Shown piece after piece: positions 42,879 to 52,225 of a stretch of 64,000 nucleotides of DNA (position 1 is the stretch's first letter; each line of letters starts with the position of its first letter). The notes below the pieces were generated by a model, which was not told the DNA's origin, did not search any database, and saw only the letters and a list, made by a program, of their open reading frames with translations. Source of the stretch: Paraburkholderia sp. BCC1884 (lineage in GTDB: Bacteria; Pseudomonadota; Gammaproteobacteria; Burkholderiales; Burkholderiaceae); contig NZ_CAAJGL010000068.1 of assembly GCF_900996225.1 (NCBI RefSeq), forward strand, positions 682,001 through 746,000. The letters are read 5' to 3'. The translations under genes were made by a program, and so were the position numbers.

Positions 42879-45800
42879 ATGAAACGATTGACCTGGCGCC
42901 GCTGGTTTGGTGTCCGCAGGTTCGGCCGGCGCTATCGGCGTTGTTCACGCCTCGTCAGCGCGTTGCTGGCGGCGTTGTCGATGCAGCCGTGGCTCGCCCA
43001 GCATGCGGGCGCGCAGACCGTGGTCAGTGCGGGTACGACGGAAACCGCTTCGACCGTGAGTGCCGGCGAGCAGGTGCTTGGCAGCACCGTCAGCGACATC
43101 GTGGTGTCCGGCGGCCAGCAGAGCGTGATGGCGGGCGGCGTCACGACCGGCACGACGCTTCAGAGCGGCGGCAGCGAAGCGGTTTCCGCGGGCGGGGTGG
43201 CGCTCGGCACGGTGTTGAGCGGGAGTACGGCCAGCCTCGTGGTGTCATCCGGCGGGAGCATTAGCGGCGCCGTGGTGAAACCCGGCCTCGTGTCGGTTCT
43301 GTCGGGCGGTTCGGCTACCAGCACGACGCTCAGCGCCGGTGGCAGTGCCACGGTGGCGGCCGGCGGTCAAGCCAGCCTGACGACGATCCGCTCGGGTGGC
43401 AAGGAGTCGGTGGCGGGAACGGAAACGTCGGCAACGGTCAGTTCCGGCGGCAGCCAGACCGTCGCGGCAGGCGGTGCGATCAACACGACTCACGTCGTCG
43501 GCGGTGGTGCGGTGATCGTGCAGTCCGGCGGCACCGCCTCGGCGACGACCCTCTCGGGCGGCGCCTTCACCGTCTCGTCCGGCGGCGTCGCGAGTGCGAC
43601 GAAATTATCGGCGGGAGGAATCGAGACCGTGCTTGGACAGGATGGGCTCGCAACCGTCGGTTCGGGTGGCGTGCAGAACGTTTTGTCGGGCGGTCTCGCG
43701 AGTGGCGCAACGGTGGGATCGAGCGGCACGCAGACCGTGTCTTCCGGCGGCCACACGAGCACGACGAGCGTGACCAGCGGCGGCACGCAGAGCGTTTTAT
43801 CCGGCGGCGTCGCGAGCAGCACGACGGTCGGATCGGGCGGCATCCTGACGGTCAGCGCAGGCGGAAGCGCCAGCGCCGTCACGCAATCCGCCGGCGCGGC
43901 GTTGAACACCAACACATCGGCGACGGTGAGCGGCAACAACGCCTTGGGCTCGTTTTCGATTTCCGGCGGTATCGCCAGCGGCGTGGTGCTGGAAAACGGC
44001 GGCGCCTTGACGGTCTCGTCAGGCGGCAGCGCATCGTCCACGCATATCGGCAGCCGGGGCACCGCGACGATTGCGGCGGGCGGCGCTGCGACCAGCACGA
44101 CAGTGAGCAGCGGCGGCACGTTGAATGTTTCAGCCGGCGCGACGGCGACGGCGCTCACGCAGCAAGCGGGCGCCGCGCTGGTCACGAATACGTCGGCGAC
44201 GGTGAGCGGCAGCAACGGCTCGGGCCTGTTTTCGATTTCCGGCGGTATCGCCAGCGGCGTACTGGTGGAAAACGGTGGCGCATTGACGGTGTCGTCCGGC
44301 GGTAGCGCATCGTCCACGCACGTCGGCAGCCGGGGCACCGCGACCATTGCGGCGGGCGGCGCTGCGACCAGCACCACGATCAGCAGCAGCGGCACGCTGA
44401 CTGTCTCATCCGGTGCCACGGCGACGGCGGTCACGCAGCAAGCAGGTGGCGCGCTGGTCACGAATACGAAGGCGACAGTCAACGGCAGCAACACGTCGGG
44501 CACGTTTTCGATCACGGGTAACGTCGCCAGCGGCGTGCTGCTGGAAAACGGCGGCGCGCTGACGGTGTCCTCCGGCGGTAGCGCATCGGCCACTCACGTC
44601 GGTAGCCGGGGCAGCGCGATCGTTCTGTCGGGCGGTTCGGCGACACTCACGACGGTCACCAGCGGCGGTCTCGTGACGGTTTCTTCGGGCGGCCGCGCGA
44701 CCACCGTCAGCGCCGGAAGCGGTGCCGTCCTGCAAGTGTCCGGAGGCGGCACTGCATCCAACGTCGTGCAGTCCGCGGGCGCGGCCCTCGTCACCAACAC
44801 ATCGGCGACGGTGAGCGGCAGCAATACATCCGGGGCGTTTTCGATTTCGGGCGGCATCGCGCAGAACGTGCTGGTCGAGAACGGCGGCCAACTGATCGTT
44901 CTCGTCGGCGACACGGCGACCCACACGCTGGTCGGCAGTCGTGGCAGTCAAACCGTGTCGACAGGCGGTGTATCGCTCAATGCGATCGTCAGCGCGGGAG
45001 GTAGCGCGATCGTTCTGACCGGCGGCGTCGACAGCGGCACGACGGTAAGTGGCGGCAGCGAAATCGTGTCGGGTGGCGCGACCGTCGGCACCGTCGTCAG
45101 CAGTGGTGGTCAGCAAACGCTTGTGTCCGGCGGTTCGGCGTCGGGCACGACCTTGAGCAACGGCGGCACGCAGACCGTGTCGTCCGGCGGCTCGGCGAGC
45201 GGCACACTCGTCAGCAGCGGCGGGCAGCAGACGCTCCTGTCCGGCGGCACGGCCACCGGCACGACGTTGAGCAACGGCGGGACGCAGACGGTGTCGTCGG
45301 GCGGCGCGGCATCGGGGACGATCGTCAGCAGCGGCGGCCAGCAAACGCTTCTGTCCGGCGGTACGGCCACGGGCACGACCTTGAGCAATGGCGGCAAGCA
45401 GACGGTGTCGTCGGGCGGGGCGGCGTCCGGCACGATCGTCGGCAGCGGTGGCCAGCAAATGCTCGCGTCGGGTGGCGCGGCCACGAGCACGACCGTGAGC
45501 GGCGGCGGTCAACAGTTCGTCTCTTCCGGTGGCGTGGCGACAGGGACGGTTGTCGACAGCGGCGGCTCGGCGACGGTTCTGTCAGGCGGCGTCACGACCG
45601 GCACGACGGTCAACAGCGGCGGCCTGGAAGTCGTTTCGTCGGGCGGCGCGGCTGTCGCGACATCGGTCGGGAGTGGCGGGCAACAGAACATTCTCTCCGG
45701 CGGTGCGGCGAGTGGCGCAGTGATCGCAGGCGGCGGCCAGCAGTCGGTCGCCGCGGGCGGCGTCACGACCGGCACCACGGTCGACAGCGGCGGCACGCAG

Positions 45801-47834
45801 GCCGTTCAGTCGGGCGGCGTGGCGACCGGGACGGTCGTCAGCAGCGGCGGCATGCAGGCTGTTCAGTCGGGCGGCGTGGCAAATGGGACGGTTGTCGGCA
45901 ACGGAGGTTTCCAGACCGTCTCCTCGGGCGGGACAGCGAGCGGTACGCTAATTACTGCGGGTGGCTCGCAAACAGTCGCTTCCGGCGGCGTCACATCCGG
46001 CACGGTCGTCGGCAACGGCGGCACGCAAAACGTCTTGTCCGGCGCGACGACCAATGGCACGGTCGTATCCAGCGGCGGGGTGCAGACCGTGTCGAGCGGC
46101 GCGACGGTCAACGGTACGCAGGTATTGAGCGGCGGTACCCAGCATCTGTACGGATCGCTGACGAATCCGGTCGTGCTGCCCGGCGGCACGCTGACCATCG
46201 GGCAAGGCACCGCCGCCGGCGATCTGATCGGCGCGACCGAGAACAATGGCTTGCTCATCTTCAACCGGCCCGATACGGTCACCTACGGGGATGACCTGTC
46301 CGGTACCGGAAGGATCGAGCAGGTGGGCGCCGGCACGCTGGTACTGAACGGCAACAGCAACGCGTTTTCCGGAATCACCGAAGTCGCGACAGGCACTCTC
46401 GCTGTCGGCGATATCAACACGCCGGGCGCGGTGCTGGGTGGCGACGTGCTGGTGGACCCGCCCGGCACGCTGCGCGGCCACGGCTCGATTAGCGGCAACG
46501 TGACGAACAACGGCGCGGTGATGCCCGGCGGCTCGATCGGCACGCTGTCGGTCAATGGCAACTACACGCAGGCGGCCAGCGCAAACCTGGTCATCGAAGT
46601 GAGCCCGGCTGCGGGCTCGCAACTGAAGGTAGGTGGAACGGCGTCGCTGAACGGCGGCCTCGCGATCATGTACGACCCGGGGACCTACACGGCCAGACAG
46701 TACACCGTGCTGACGGCAACGGGCGGCATCAACGGGCAGTTCACCAGCTTGAGCAAGACGGTCTCCGCCGGCGCGAATCTCGGTTCATTGCAACAGGCGA
46801 TCAACTACGGTCCGAACAACGTCGATCTCGTATTGACCGATGCCGCGCTGACGACGCCGCCTTCGACCACGACGCCACCGTCGACCCCATCCACGGTGAT
46901 TGCACCGATCAATACCAGCATCTACACGGCGGCTGGATCGACGGTCTCGCTGGATGCGCAGGCCGCGAACGCGGCGCTGCTCGACCGCCTCAGCGGCGCG
47001 CCCGGCAAGGCGGTTGGCGGCGCGGATGGATGGATCAACGCCACCGGGGCACAGACCAAAGTAAGCGGAACGAACGGCGCGCCTGGTTTCGAGGCGCGCC
47101 AGTATGGTTTCCTCGTTGGGCGCGAACGGCGGGTCGGCGACGCCACGCTAGGAATTGCCGCCGGCTACACGCATGCCGATATCGACGAGCAGGACACCGG
47201 CGATTCCGCGACGACCGATACGTTGCGGCTCGCGCTATACGGCAGCCGTTGGTTCGGTCCGGTGGGCGTATCGGCCACCACGGGTTACGGCCTCGATTTC
47301 CTCACGCAGAAGCGGCCGTTCGGTCCGATCGGCACGGCCGAGGGGGACCACCTGGGGCAGGAGTTTACGGCTGCGGGACAGGCCAGCCTGCCATTGACGC
47401 TCGGCAGTGTCGTGCTGACGCCGCGCATCGGATTGCGGTACGCGTATTTCCACGGCAACGGCTTCGACGAGAGCGGCGCAAATGGGCAGGACCTGTCCGT
47501 CGGCACCGACACTATCCGCAGTCTTCAACCCTACGCGGAATTGACGCTGGAGAAGGCGTTCGGCAGCGCGCTGAGGCCGGTGGATGTCCAACTGCGGCTA
47601 GGCTACGCACACGAACTGCTGGATACGACACGCGCTGTCACGGTTGCCGCGCAGGACGGCACGCTGTTCGCCGCGCAAGGAACCGGGCTGCCGCGCAGCT
47701 ACCTGACAACAGGCGTCAGCGTGAGCTTGCAGCCGACGAAATCGCTCACGGTGTCGCTCGGCTACGACGCGCTGATCAACACGACTCATGCTTCGGCGCA
47801 GACGGCGAGGATGAAACTCGACTACCGGTTCTGA
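42879..47834 (+). CDS. AIDA-I-type autotransporter adhesin with strand-loop-strand repeats
   Basis: A 1651-residue type V secreted protein. A long, basic signal peptide (residues 1-46, ending HAGAQ) is followed by about 1050 residues of 19-residue repeats of the type SGGTQTVSSGGSASGTLVS, the known heptosylation acceptors. Around residues 1140-1230 an autotransporter-associated repeat occurs (GAGTLVLNGNSNAFSG, GSIGTLSVNGNYTQ), then a Pro/Thr linker (TPPSTTTPPSTPST), and from about residue 1380 a 12-strand beta-barrel (WINATGAQTKVSG) ending in LDYRF. It is predicted to be displayed on the surface and to mediate adhesion, aggregation or biofilm. The heptosyltransferase gene is 132 bp upstream. 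Confidence 0.93.
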   Translation: MKRLTWRRWFGVRRFGRRYRRCSRLVSALLAALSMQPWLAQHAGAQTVVSAGTTETASTVSAGEQVLGSTVSDIVVSGGQQSVMAGGVTTGTTLQSGGSEAVSAGGVALGTVLSGSTASLVVSSGGSISGAVVKPGLVSVLSGGSATSTTLSAGGSATVAAGGQASLTTIRSGGKESVAGTETSATVSSGGSQTVAAGGAINTTHVVGGGAVIVQSGGTASATTLSGGAFTVSSGGVASATKLSAGGIETVLGQDGLATVGSGGVQNVLSGGLASGATVGSSGTQTVSSGGHTSTTSVTSGGTQSVLSGGVASSTTVGSGGILTVSAGGSASAVTQSAGAALNTNTSATVSGNNALGSFSISGGIASGVVLENGGALTVSSGGSASSTHIGSRGTATIAAGGAATSTTVSSGGTLNVSAGATATALTQQAGAALVTNTSATVSGSNGSGLFSISGGIASGVLVENGGALTVSSGGSASSTHVGSRGTATIAAGGAATSTTISSSGTLTVSSGATATAVTQQAGGALVTNTKATVNGSNTSGTFSITGNVASGVLLENGGALTVSSGGSASATHVGSRGSAIVLSGGSATLTTVTSGGLVTVSSGGRATTVSAGSGAVLQVSGGGTASNVVQSAGAALVTNTSATVSGSNTSGAFSISGGIAQNVLVENGGQLIVLVGDTATHTLVGSRGSQTVSTGGVSLNAIVSAGGSAIVLTGGVDSGTTVSGGSEIVSGGATVGTVVSSGGQQTLVSGGSASGTTLSNGGTQTVSSGGSASGTLVSSGGQQTLLSGGTATGTTLSNGGTQTVSSGGAASGTIVSSGGQQTLLSGGTATGTTLSNGGKQTVSSGGAASGTIVGSGGQQMLASGGAATSTTVSGGGQQFVSSGGVATGTVVDSGGSATVLSGGVTTGTTVNSGGLEVVSSGGAAVATSVGSGGQQNILSGGAASGAVIAGGGQQSVAAGGVTTGTTVDSGGTQAVQSGGVATGTVVSSGGMQAVQSGGVANGTVVGNGGFQTVSSGGTASGTLITAGGSQTVASGGVTSGTVVGNGGTQNVLSGATTNGTVVSSGGVQTVSSGATVNGTQVLSGGTQHLYGSLTNPVVLPGGTLTIGQGTAAGDLIGATENNGLLIFNRPDTVTYGDDLSGTGRIEQVGAGTLVLNGNSNAFSGITEVATGTLAVGDINTPGAVLGGDVLVDPPGTLRGHGSISGNVTNNGAVMPGGSIGTLSVNGNYTQAASANLVIEVSPAAGSQLKVGGTASLNGGLAIMYDPGTYTARQYTVLTATGGINGQFTSLSKTVSAGANLGSLQQAINYGPNNVDLVLTDAALTTPPSTTTPPSTPSTVIAPINTSIYTAAGSTVSLDAQAANAALLDRLSGAPGKAVGGADGWINATGAQTKVSGTNGAPGFEARQYGFLVGRERRVGDATLGIAAGYTHADIDEQDTGDSATTDTLRLALYGSRWFGPVGVSATTGYGLDFLTQKRPFGPIGTAEGDHLGQEFTAAGQASLPLTLGSVVLTPRIGLRYAYFHGNGFDESGANGQDLSVGTDTIRSLQPYAELTLEKAFGSALRPVDVQLRLGYAHELLDTTRAVTVAAQDGTLFAAQGTGLPRSYLTTGVSVSLQPTKSLTVSLGYDALINTTHASAQTARMKLDYRF
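43905..44789 (+). repeat. Higher-order repeats inside the autotransporter gene
   Basis: The block starting ACATCGGCGACGGTGAGCGG or close variants begins at 43905, 44181, 44457 and 44790. The first two intervals are 276 bp (92 codons) and the third is 333 bp, that is, one extra 57-bp unit of 19 codons. The copies are near identical over long stretches (for example GGCGGTATCGCCAGCGGCGT at two sites), so recombination between them is possible. Confidence 0.85.
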
Positions 47835-47949
47835 GGCGAGCATCTGGGTGCCATTCGAATTGCGCCCGAACGTCCCTTTGCTTCGGATGCGTAACGCAAA
47901 GTCGCGCTCGTGCGATCAACAAGCCTACGGCTCGGCGCACCGTTTGCTC

Positions 47950-48864
47950 TTACGCCTGATCCGCGGCCGCCTGTTCCTCGCGGGCATACTGCGCGGGAGG
48001 CCGCCCGACGTGCCGCGTGAAGGCGACGCTAAACGTGCTGGCCGAGCTATAGCCGACGCGCAGCGCAATCTCCGCGATACGGCCTTCGTTCCGGCGCAGC
48101 AAGTCTTTCGCCAGCGCCATGCGCCATGTGAGCAGATATTCCATCGGCGCGACACCGACCGCGCGACTGAATCGCTCGAAAAACGTCGAACGTGACAGCG
48201 CGGCCTCCCTGGCGAGTTCAACCACTGTCCACGGATGCGTCGGCGCTTCGTGCATTCGACGGATGGCGGCCGCGAGCCGGGAATCGGCGAGCCCGCGCAA
48301 CAGGCCCGGTGACGCGCTCATACCGGTCGTCGACCTCAGCGCCTCTATCAGCAGCACTTCCAGCAGTCGCGAGAGCACGACTTCGCGCGCCGGCCTCTGC
48401 TCGCGCGTTTCCTCCCGCACAAACTGCACGAGCGTGGCCAGCCGCTGTTCACCGCGGACATGCACGATCTGCGGCAGCAACGAAACCAGCAGCGACGCGT
48501 CAGGCGAACCAAAGCTGCAGTGGCCCACCATCATCCGCGCATCGATGGGGTTCTCCGGCGCGCCGACCCTGAATTCGCCGTTGCCCAACGCGACGGGCAC
48601 CGTTCCGCTTCCGTCCGGTGGCGGCTCGAGGCTCGACATCGCGACGCCGTAGGCCGCCGGAATCAGCACGAAGTCGCCCGAAATGAGTTCGATCGGCTCG
48701 TGATCGTCGATCGCGATCCGGCAGCCGCCTTCGAGAAGCACGCAATAGAACGGCTGGCCGGCGTCCGATCGACTGACGCACCAAGGGCTGGCGCCAAAGA
48801 CGAGTTTGGAGAACCGCGCCCCCGGCTGCAGCAGCGTCACCACTTCGGCCAGCGGATCGATCAT
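47950..48864 (-). CDS. AraC family regulator with N-terminal cupin
   Basis: A 304-residue regulator: cupin_6-type ligand domain (PWCVSRSDAGQPFYCVLLEG, ISGDFVLIPAAYGVAMSSL) and two AraC helix-turn-helices (WTVVELAREAALSRSTFFER, IAEIALRVGYSSASTFSVAF). It is divergent from the SDR at 48964 across 99 bp, the standard arrangement for such pairs, and probably activates it. Confidence 0.9.
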   Translation of the reverse strand: MIDPLAEVVTLLQPGARFSKLVFGASPWCVSRSDAGQPFYCVLLEGGCRIAIDDHEPIELISGDFVLIPAAYGVAMSSLEPPPDGSGTVPVALGNGEFRVGAPENPIDARMMVGHCSFGSPDASLLVSLLPQIVHVRGEQRLATLVQFVREETREQRPAREVVLSRLLEVLLIEALRSTTGMSASPGLLRGLADSRLAAAIRRMHEAPTHPWTVVELAREAALSRSTFFERFSRAVGVAPMEYLLTWRMALAKDLLRRNEGRIAEIALRVGYSSASTFSVAFTRHVGRPPAQYAREEQAAADQA

Positions 48865-48963
48865 TGCCGGACTCCTGCAAACAAAATTTGGACCTTTGAT
48901 TGTAGCAAGTACGATTTCATGGGGCTATCGTAGGGACTCACATTCATCCCCTGAGGAGTTCGC

Positions 48964-49713
48964 ATGAAAACCGTGTTGATCACCGGCTGTTCTTCCGGCT
49001 TTGGGCTCGAGATCGCCCGCTACTTCCTCGCGCGTGACTGGAGCGTCGTGGCCACGATGCGTACCCCCGATACGAGCGTGCTTCCCGCTTCCGGGCGCCT
49101 GCGGATACTGCCGCTCGATGTCACCAGGGCGGACAGCATCCGCGAGGCCGTCGAGGCAGCGGGTCCCATCGACGTGCTCGTCAACAACGCGGGGTTCGGG
49201 GTGGCGTCGCCGGCCGAGTTCACGCCGATCGCGACGGTGCGTGAAGTCTTCGAGACCAACACCTTCGGCACCATCGCGTTGACGCAGGCGGTGCTTCCGC
49301 AGTTTCGGGAGCGCAAGGGCGGCGTCGTCGTGAACGTGACGTCCAGCGTCACGCTGAAGCCGCTTCCGCTGCTTTCGGCCTATCGCGCGAGCAAGGCAGC
49401 GGTGAATGCGTTTACCGAATCGATCGCGGTGGAACTCGAGCCGTTCGGCGTGCGGGCGCGGCTGGTGTTGCCGGGCCGTGCGCCCGACACGCGTTTCGGC
49501 GAGAACGCGCGGCCCCATCTGCATGGGCTCGATCACGAGGCTTACGCCGATATCGTCAAACAGGTTTTTGCGGGGCTGCAGGACACGTCTTCCCCGATCA
49601 CCCACGCACAGGATGTGGCCGAGGCCGTGTGGCGTGCCGCAACCGATCCTTCGTGCCCCATGCGCATTCCGGCAGGCGCCGACGCCGAAGCCTGGGCGGC
49701 TGAAACTCGCTGA
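48964..49713 (+). CDS. SDR family oxidoreductase
   Basis: A 249-residue classical short-chain dehydrogenase: TGCSSGFGLEIARYFLARDW, VNNAGFGVASPAEF, and catalytic SAYRASKAAVNAFTES. GAGGAG precedes the ATG. It resembles the ketoreductase-like SDRs that accompany AraC regulators of the cupin_6 type. The substrate is unknown. A fragment of a second SDR gene lies just downstream. Confidence 0.88.
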   Translation: MKTVLITGCSSGFGLEIARYFLARDWSVVATMRTPDTSVLPASGRLRILPLDVTRADSIREAVEAAGPIDVLVNNAGFGVASPAEFTPIATVREVFETNTFGTIALTQAVLPQFRERKGGVVVNVTSSVTLKPLPLLSAYRASKAAVNAFTESIAVELEPFGVRARLVLPGRAPDTRFGENARPHLHGLDHEAYADIVKQVFAGLQDTSSPITHAQDVAEAVWRAATDPSCPMRIPAGADAEAWAAETR

Positions 49714-49778
49714 GCCGCTGTGCAGCTCAGGAGCAAAGCCGCTGCTTTACCACTCAGTACGAAGGTGATTGCCATGCA

Positions 49779-49937
49779 GCAGAAACCGTCGCCCTTGTCA
49801 CCGGGGCTAATCAAGGAATCGGTCTTCAGATCGCCGGGGATCTCGTGGCACACGGCTTCACGGTGCTGGTTGGATCGCGAGATTTCGAACGTGGCAAAAC
49901 AGCGGCGAGGGATGTTGGACCCGACGCGACGCCCTGA
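49779..49937 (+). pseudogene. Remnant of a second SDR gene
   Basis: One frame gives ETVALVTGANQGIGLQIAGD then LVAHGFTVLVGSRDFERGKT and AARDVGPDAT before a stop at 49935-49937. This is the first 50 residues of an SDR (TGANQGIG cofactor motif). There is no in-frame ATG, and no SDR sequence follows. A further open stretch to about 50040 (VVSLVWENYRRSELGDQD) is not recognisable. The gene is a deletion remnant. Confidence 0.8.
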
Positions 49938-50074
49938 ACGTTCACGCGTTGGGAGAACGAAACGATCCCGTGGTGAGCCTGGTCTGGGAGAACTACCGGA
50001 GATCGGAGCTCGGAGATCAGGACCCGATGGCTACGTCGGGTCACTGAACGAGAAGCCGGCAGACTGACTTTCGT

Positions 50075-50899
50075 TCAGAACTCCGATTGTGCGGTGGTCG
50101 CGCGCCCGCGCAGCCAGTTGATACTCGCGAACAGCAGCACGGCGAAGACGATCAGCATCGTCGCCACGGCGAGAATCGACGGGTCGATCGAGTCGCGAAT
50201 GCCACTCCACATCTGCCGCGGCACAGTGGTTTGATCCGGGCCGCCGATGAACAGAATAACGATCACTTCATCGAACGAGGTGGCGAAAGCGAAGACGCTG
50301 CCGGTCGCGACCGCGGGTGCGATGAGCGGCAACGTCACCCGCCTGAAGGTGGCCCATGGCGGCGCGCCGAGCCCGGAAGCGGCACGTAACAGACTTTGAT
50401 CGAACGAAAGCAGCGACGCCGTCACGGTGATCACGACGAACGGCGTGCCGAGCGCTGCATGCGCCAGCACCACACCGGGGTAGGAGTTCACCAGGCCGAG
50501 CGGCGCGAAGATCAGATAGAAGCCCGCCGCGACGACCACGATCGGCACGATCATCGGCGAGACGATCAGCGGCATGATCAGCGAGCGCAGCGGAAACTGC
50601 GCGCGCGACAGACCCAGCGCCGCAAGCGTGCCGAGACAGGTGGCGATCAGCGTAGACGCCGCCCCGATCCCGATGCTGTTCAGCAGCGAGCGTTGCCAGT
50701 CCGCACTCGTCAATGCCTGCTCGTACCAGCGCAGCGAGAAGCCCTGCATCGGGTACGAGAAGTACGAGCCCGAGTTGAACGAGAGCGGGATGATCGCGAG
50801 AATCGGCGCAATCAGGAAGAACAGCACGAGCGCGGTATGCAGCCGTACCCCGCGTGCGGCGATGCGTTCGGTCAGTAACTTGTGGCGTTGAGCTTGCAT
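50075..50899 (-). CDS. ABC transporter permease (PotC/PotI type)
   Basis: A 274-residue inner-membrane permease with six hydrophobic helices. It has the EAA-loop region AASGLGAPPWATFRRVTLPL and closing helices with FATSFDEVIVILFIGG. AAGGAA precedes the ATG at 50897-50899. It is the last gene of the Rieske-ABC operon and pairs with the larger permease just upstream to form the channel of a polyamine-type importer. Confidence 0.9.
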   Translation of the reverse strand: MQAQRHKLLTERIAARGVRLHTALVLFFLIAPILAIIPLSFNSGSYFSYPMQGFSLRWYEQALTSADWQRSLLNSIGIGAASTLIATCLGTLAALGLSRAQFPLRSLIMPLIVSPMIVPIVVVAAGFYLIFAPLGLVNSYPGVVLAHAALGTPFVVITVTASLLSFDQSLLRAASGLGAPPWATFRRVTLPLIAPAVATGSVFAFATSFDEVIVILFIGGPDQTTVPRQMWSGIRDSIDPSILAVATMLIVFAVLLFASINWLRGRATTAQSEF

Positions 50900-50934
50900 G
50901 GCGTTCCTTCGTCGTGGGCGTGTTTCGACCGGTC

Positions 50935-52200
50935 TCAACCAAAGCGCAGACGGTCGATGCCGACGATGCGGTTGAACAGGAAATACACGATCGCCGTGAA
51001 GATCACGAGGTAGGCCGAGAGCGCGCCGGCGAGCCCCCAGTTGAGTTGCGTGTTGGTCTGTATCGCGATGAGCTGACTGATCATCTCGTCGCCTGCGCCG
51101 CCGAGCAGCGCCGGCGTGATGTAGTAGCCGAGCGCGAGCACGAAGACGAGGAAGCAGCCCGCGCCGACGCCGGGCAGCGTCTGCGGAATGTAGATCCGCA
51201 CGAATGCGGTGAACGGATGCGCACCGAGCGATTGCGCTGCACGCACGTATACCGGCGACACACCCTTCATCACGGAAAAGATCGCGAGAATCATGTACGG
51301 CAGGAGCACGTGTGTCATGCCGATCAGCACGCCCGCACGGTTGAAGACGAGCGGCAGCGGATGCGTGGTGAGCCCCAGACTCATCAGCAGACTATTGATG
51401 ACGCCGCCGGGTTGCAGCAGCACGTACCACGCAGTCGTGCGCACGAGCAGCGAGGTCCAGAACGGCACGATGACGAACAGCATCAGGCGATTGCTGCTTC
51501 TGGTGGGTAAGTTCGCGAGCAGCCATGCGACGGGGTAACCGAGCACGAGACACAGCAGCGTAACCGTGGCGCTGATCGAAATCGTGCGCAGGAACGCCTG
51601 CCGGTAGACGGAAGCGTTGTCCGGAAGGAAGGCGAGCGCGCCTTGCGGCGTCACTTGTGCATCGACGGCAGCGAGCAGATAGTCCGGCGTCGGCGACGCG
51701 GCGGCGCGCTTCAGCAAGCGCCAGGTTTCCGGCGAGTTCCAGCGTTCGTCGAGTCCGACGAACACGGGTTTCCACGCGGGCGGCGCGTCGGCGGGCAATT
51801 GACGCGCGCTGCGCATCAACAGGCTGCGAAACTCGGCTTGGGCGAAGTTGAGCCGTCGCGCCACGGTACCGAGCTGGCCGTTCTGCTGTGCCTCTTTGAG
51901 CCCCGCCGCGAGCAGGGCGAACGTGTGTTCGTCCGGCACGCCGCGACCGTCCCACGCATCGAGCGCGCGCGTGAGCGCGGGCATGCTGTCAGGCACCTCG
52001 TGATTCTCGACGCTGCGTGCGAGCAACAGGGCGATTGGCGCGATGAACGTCGACAGCAGAAACACGAGCAACGGCAGCGCCAGCAACAGCGCCTGCATCG
52101 ATGCGCGACGGCGCGCTTTCTGAAACGACGCGCGGCCGTCGGCTCTCGTCGGAGAGCCCGGGGCCGTGCCTTGGGTGGAAGCGGGCATGCTGGAAGTCAC
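50935..52200 (-). CDS. ABC transporter permease (PotB/PotH type, with a long periplasmic insert)
   Basis: A 421-residue permease. The first helix (LLLALPLLVFLLSTFIAPIA) is followed by about 150 hydrophilic residues (residues 60-210), then the core helices and the EAA loop (AAQSLGAHPFTAFVRIYIPQ). The insert is larger than in PotB. It starts 25 nt after the binding protein stop and ends 35 nt before the next permease. Confidence 0.88.
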   Translation of the reverse strand: MTSSMPASTQGTAPGSPTRADGRASFQKARRRASMQALLLALPLLVFLLSTFIAPIALLLARSVENHEVPDSMPALTRALDAWDGRGVPDEHTFALLAAGLKEAQQNGQLGTVARRLNFAQAEFRSLLMRSARQLPADAPPAWKPVFVGLDERWNSPETWRLLKRAAASPTPDYLLAAVDAQVTPQGALAFLPDNASVYRQAFLRTISISATVTLLCLVLGYPVAWLLANLPTRSSNRLMLFVIVPFWTSLLVRTTAWYVLLQPGGVINSLLMSLGLTTHPLPLVFNRAGVLIGMTHVLLPYMILAIFSVMKGVSPVYVRAAQSLGAHPFTAFVRIYIPQTLPGVGAGCFLVFVLALGYYITPALLGGAGDEMISQLIAIQTNTQLNWGLAGALSAYLVIFTAIVYFLFNRIVGIDRLRFG

Positions 52201-52225
52201 GTTGGGCTCTCGTCGGACGATGGTG

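Noticed and set aside
43490..45512. Long leftward open frames (about 367-368 codons) inside the autotransporter gene
   Set aside because: They are shadows of the repetitive GC-rich coding sequence; their composition is low complexity (Pro/Ala/Val or Arg/Ala rich) and they lack domains and ribosome-binding sites.
43020..46150. Dense short repeats that could suggest a CRISPR-like array
   Set aside because: The 57-bp period keeps the reading frame and encodes 19-residue strand-loop-strand repeats; there are no constant repeats with unique spacers and no cas genes.
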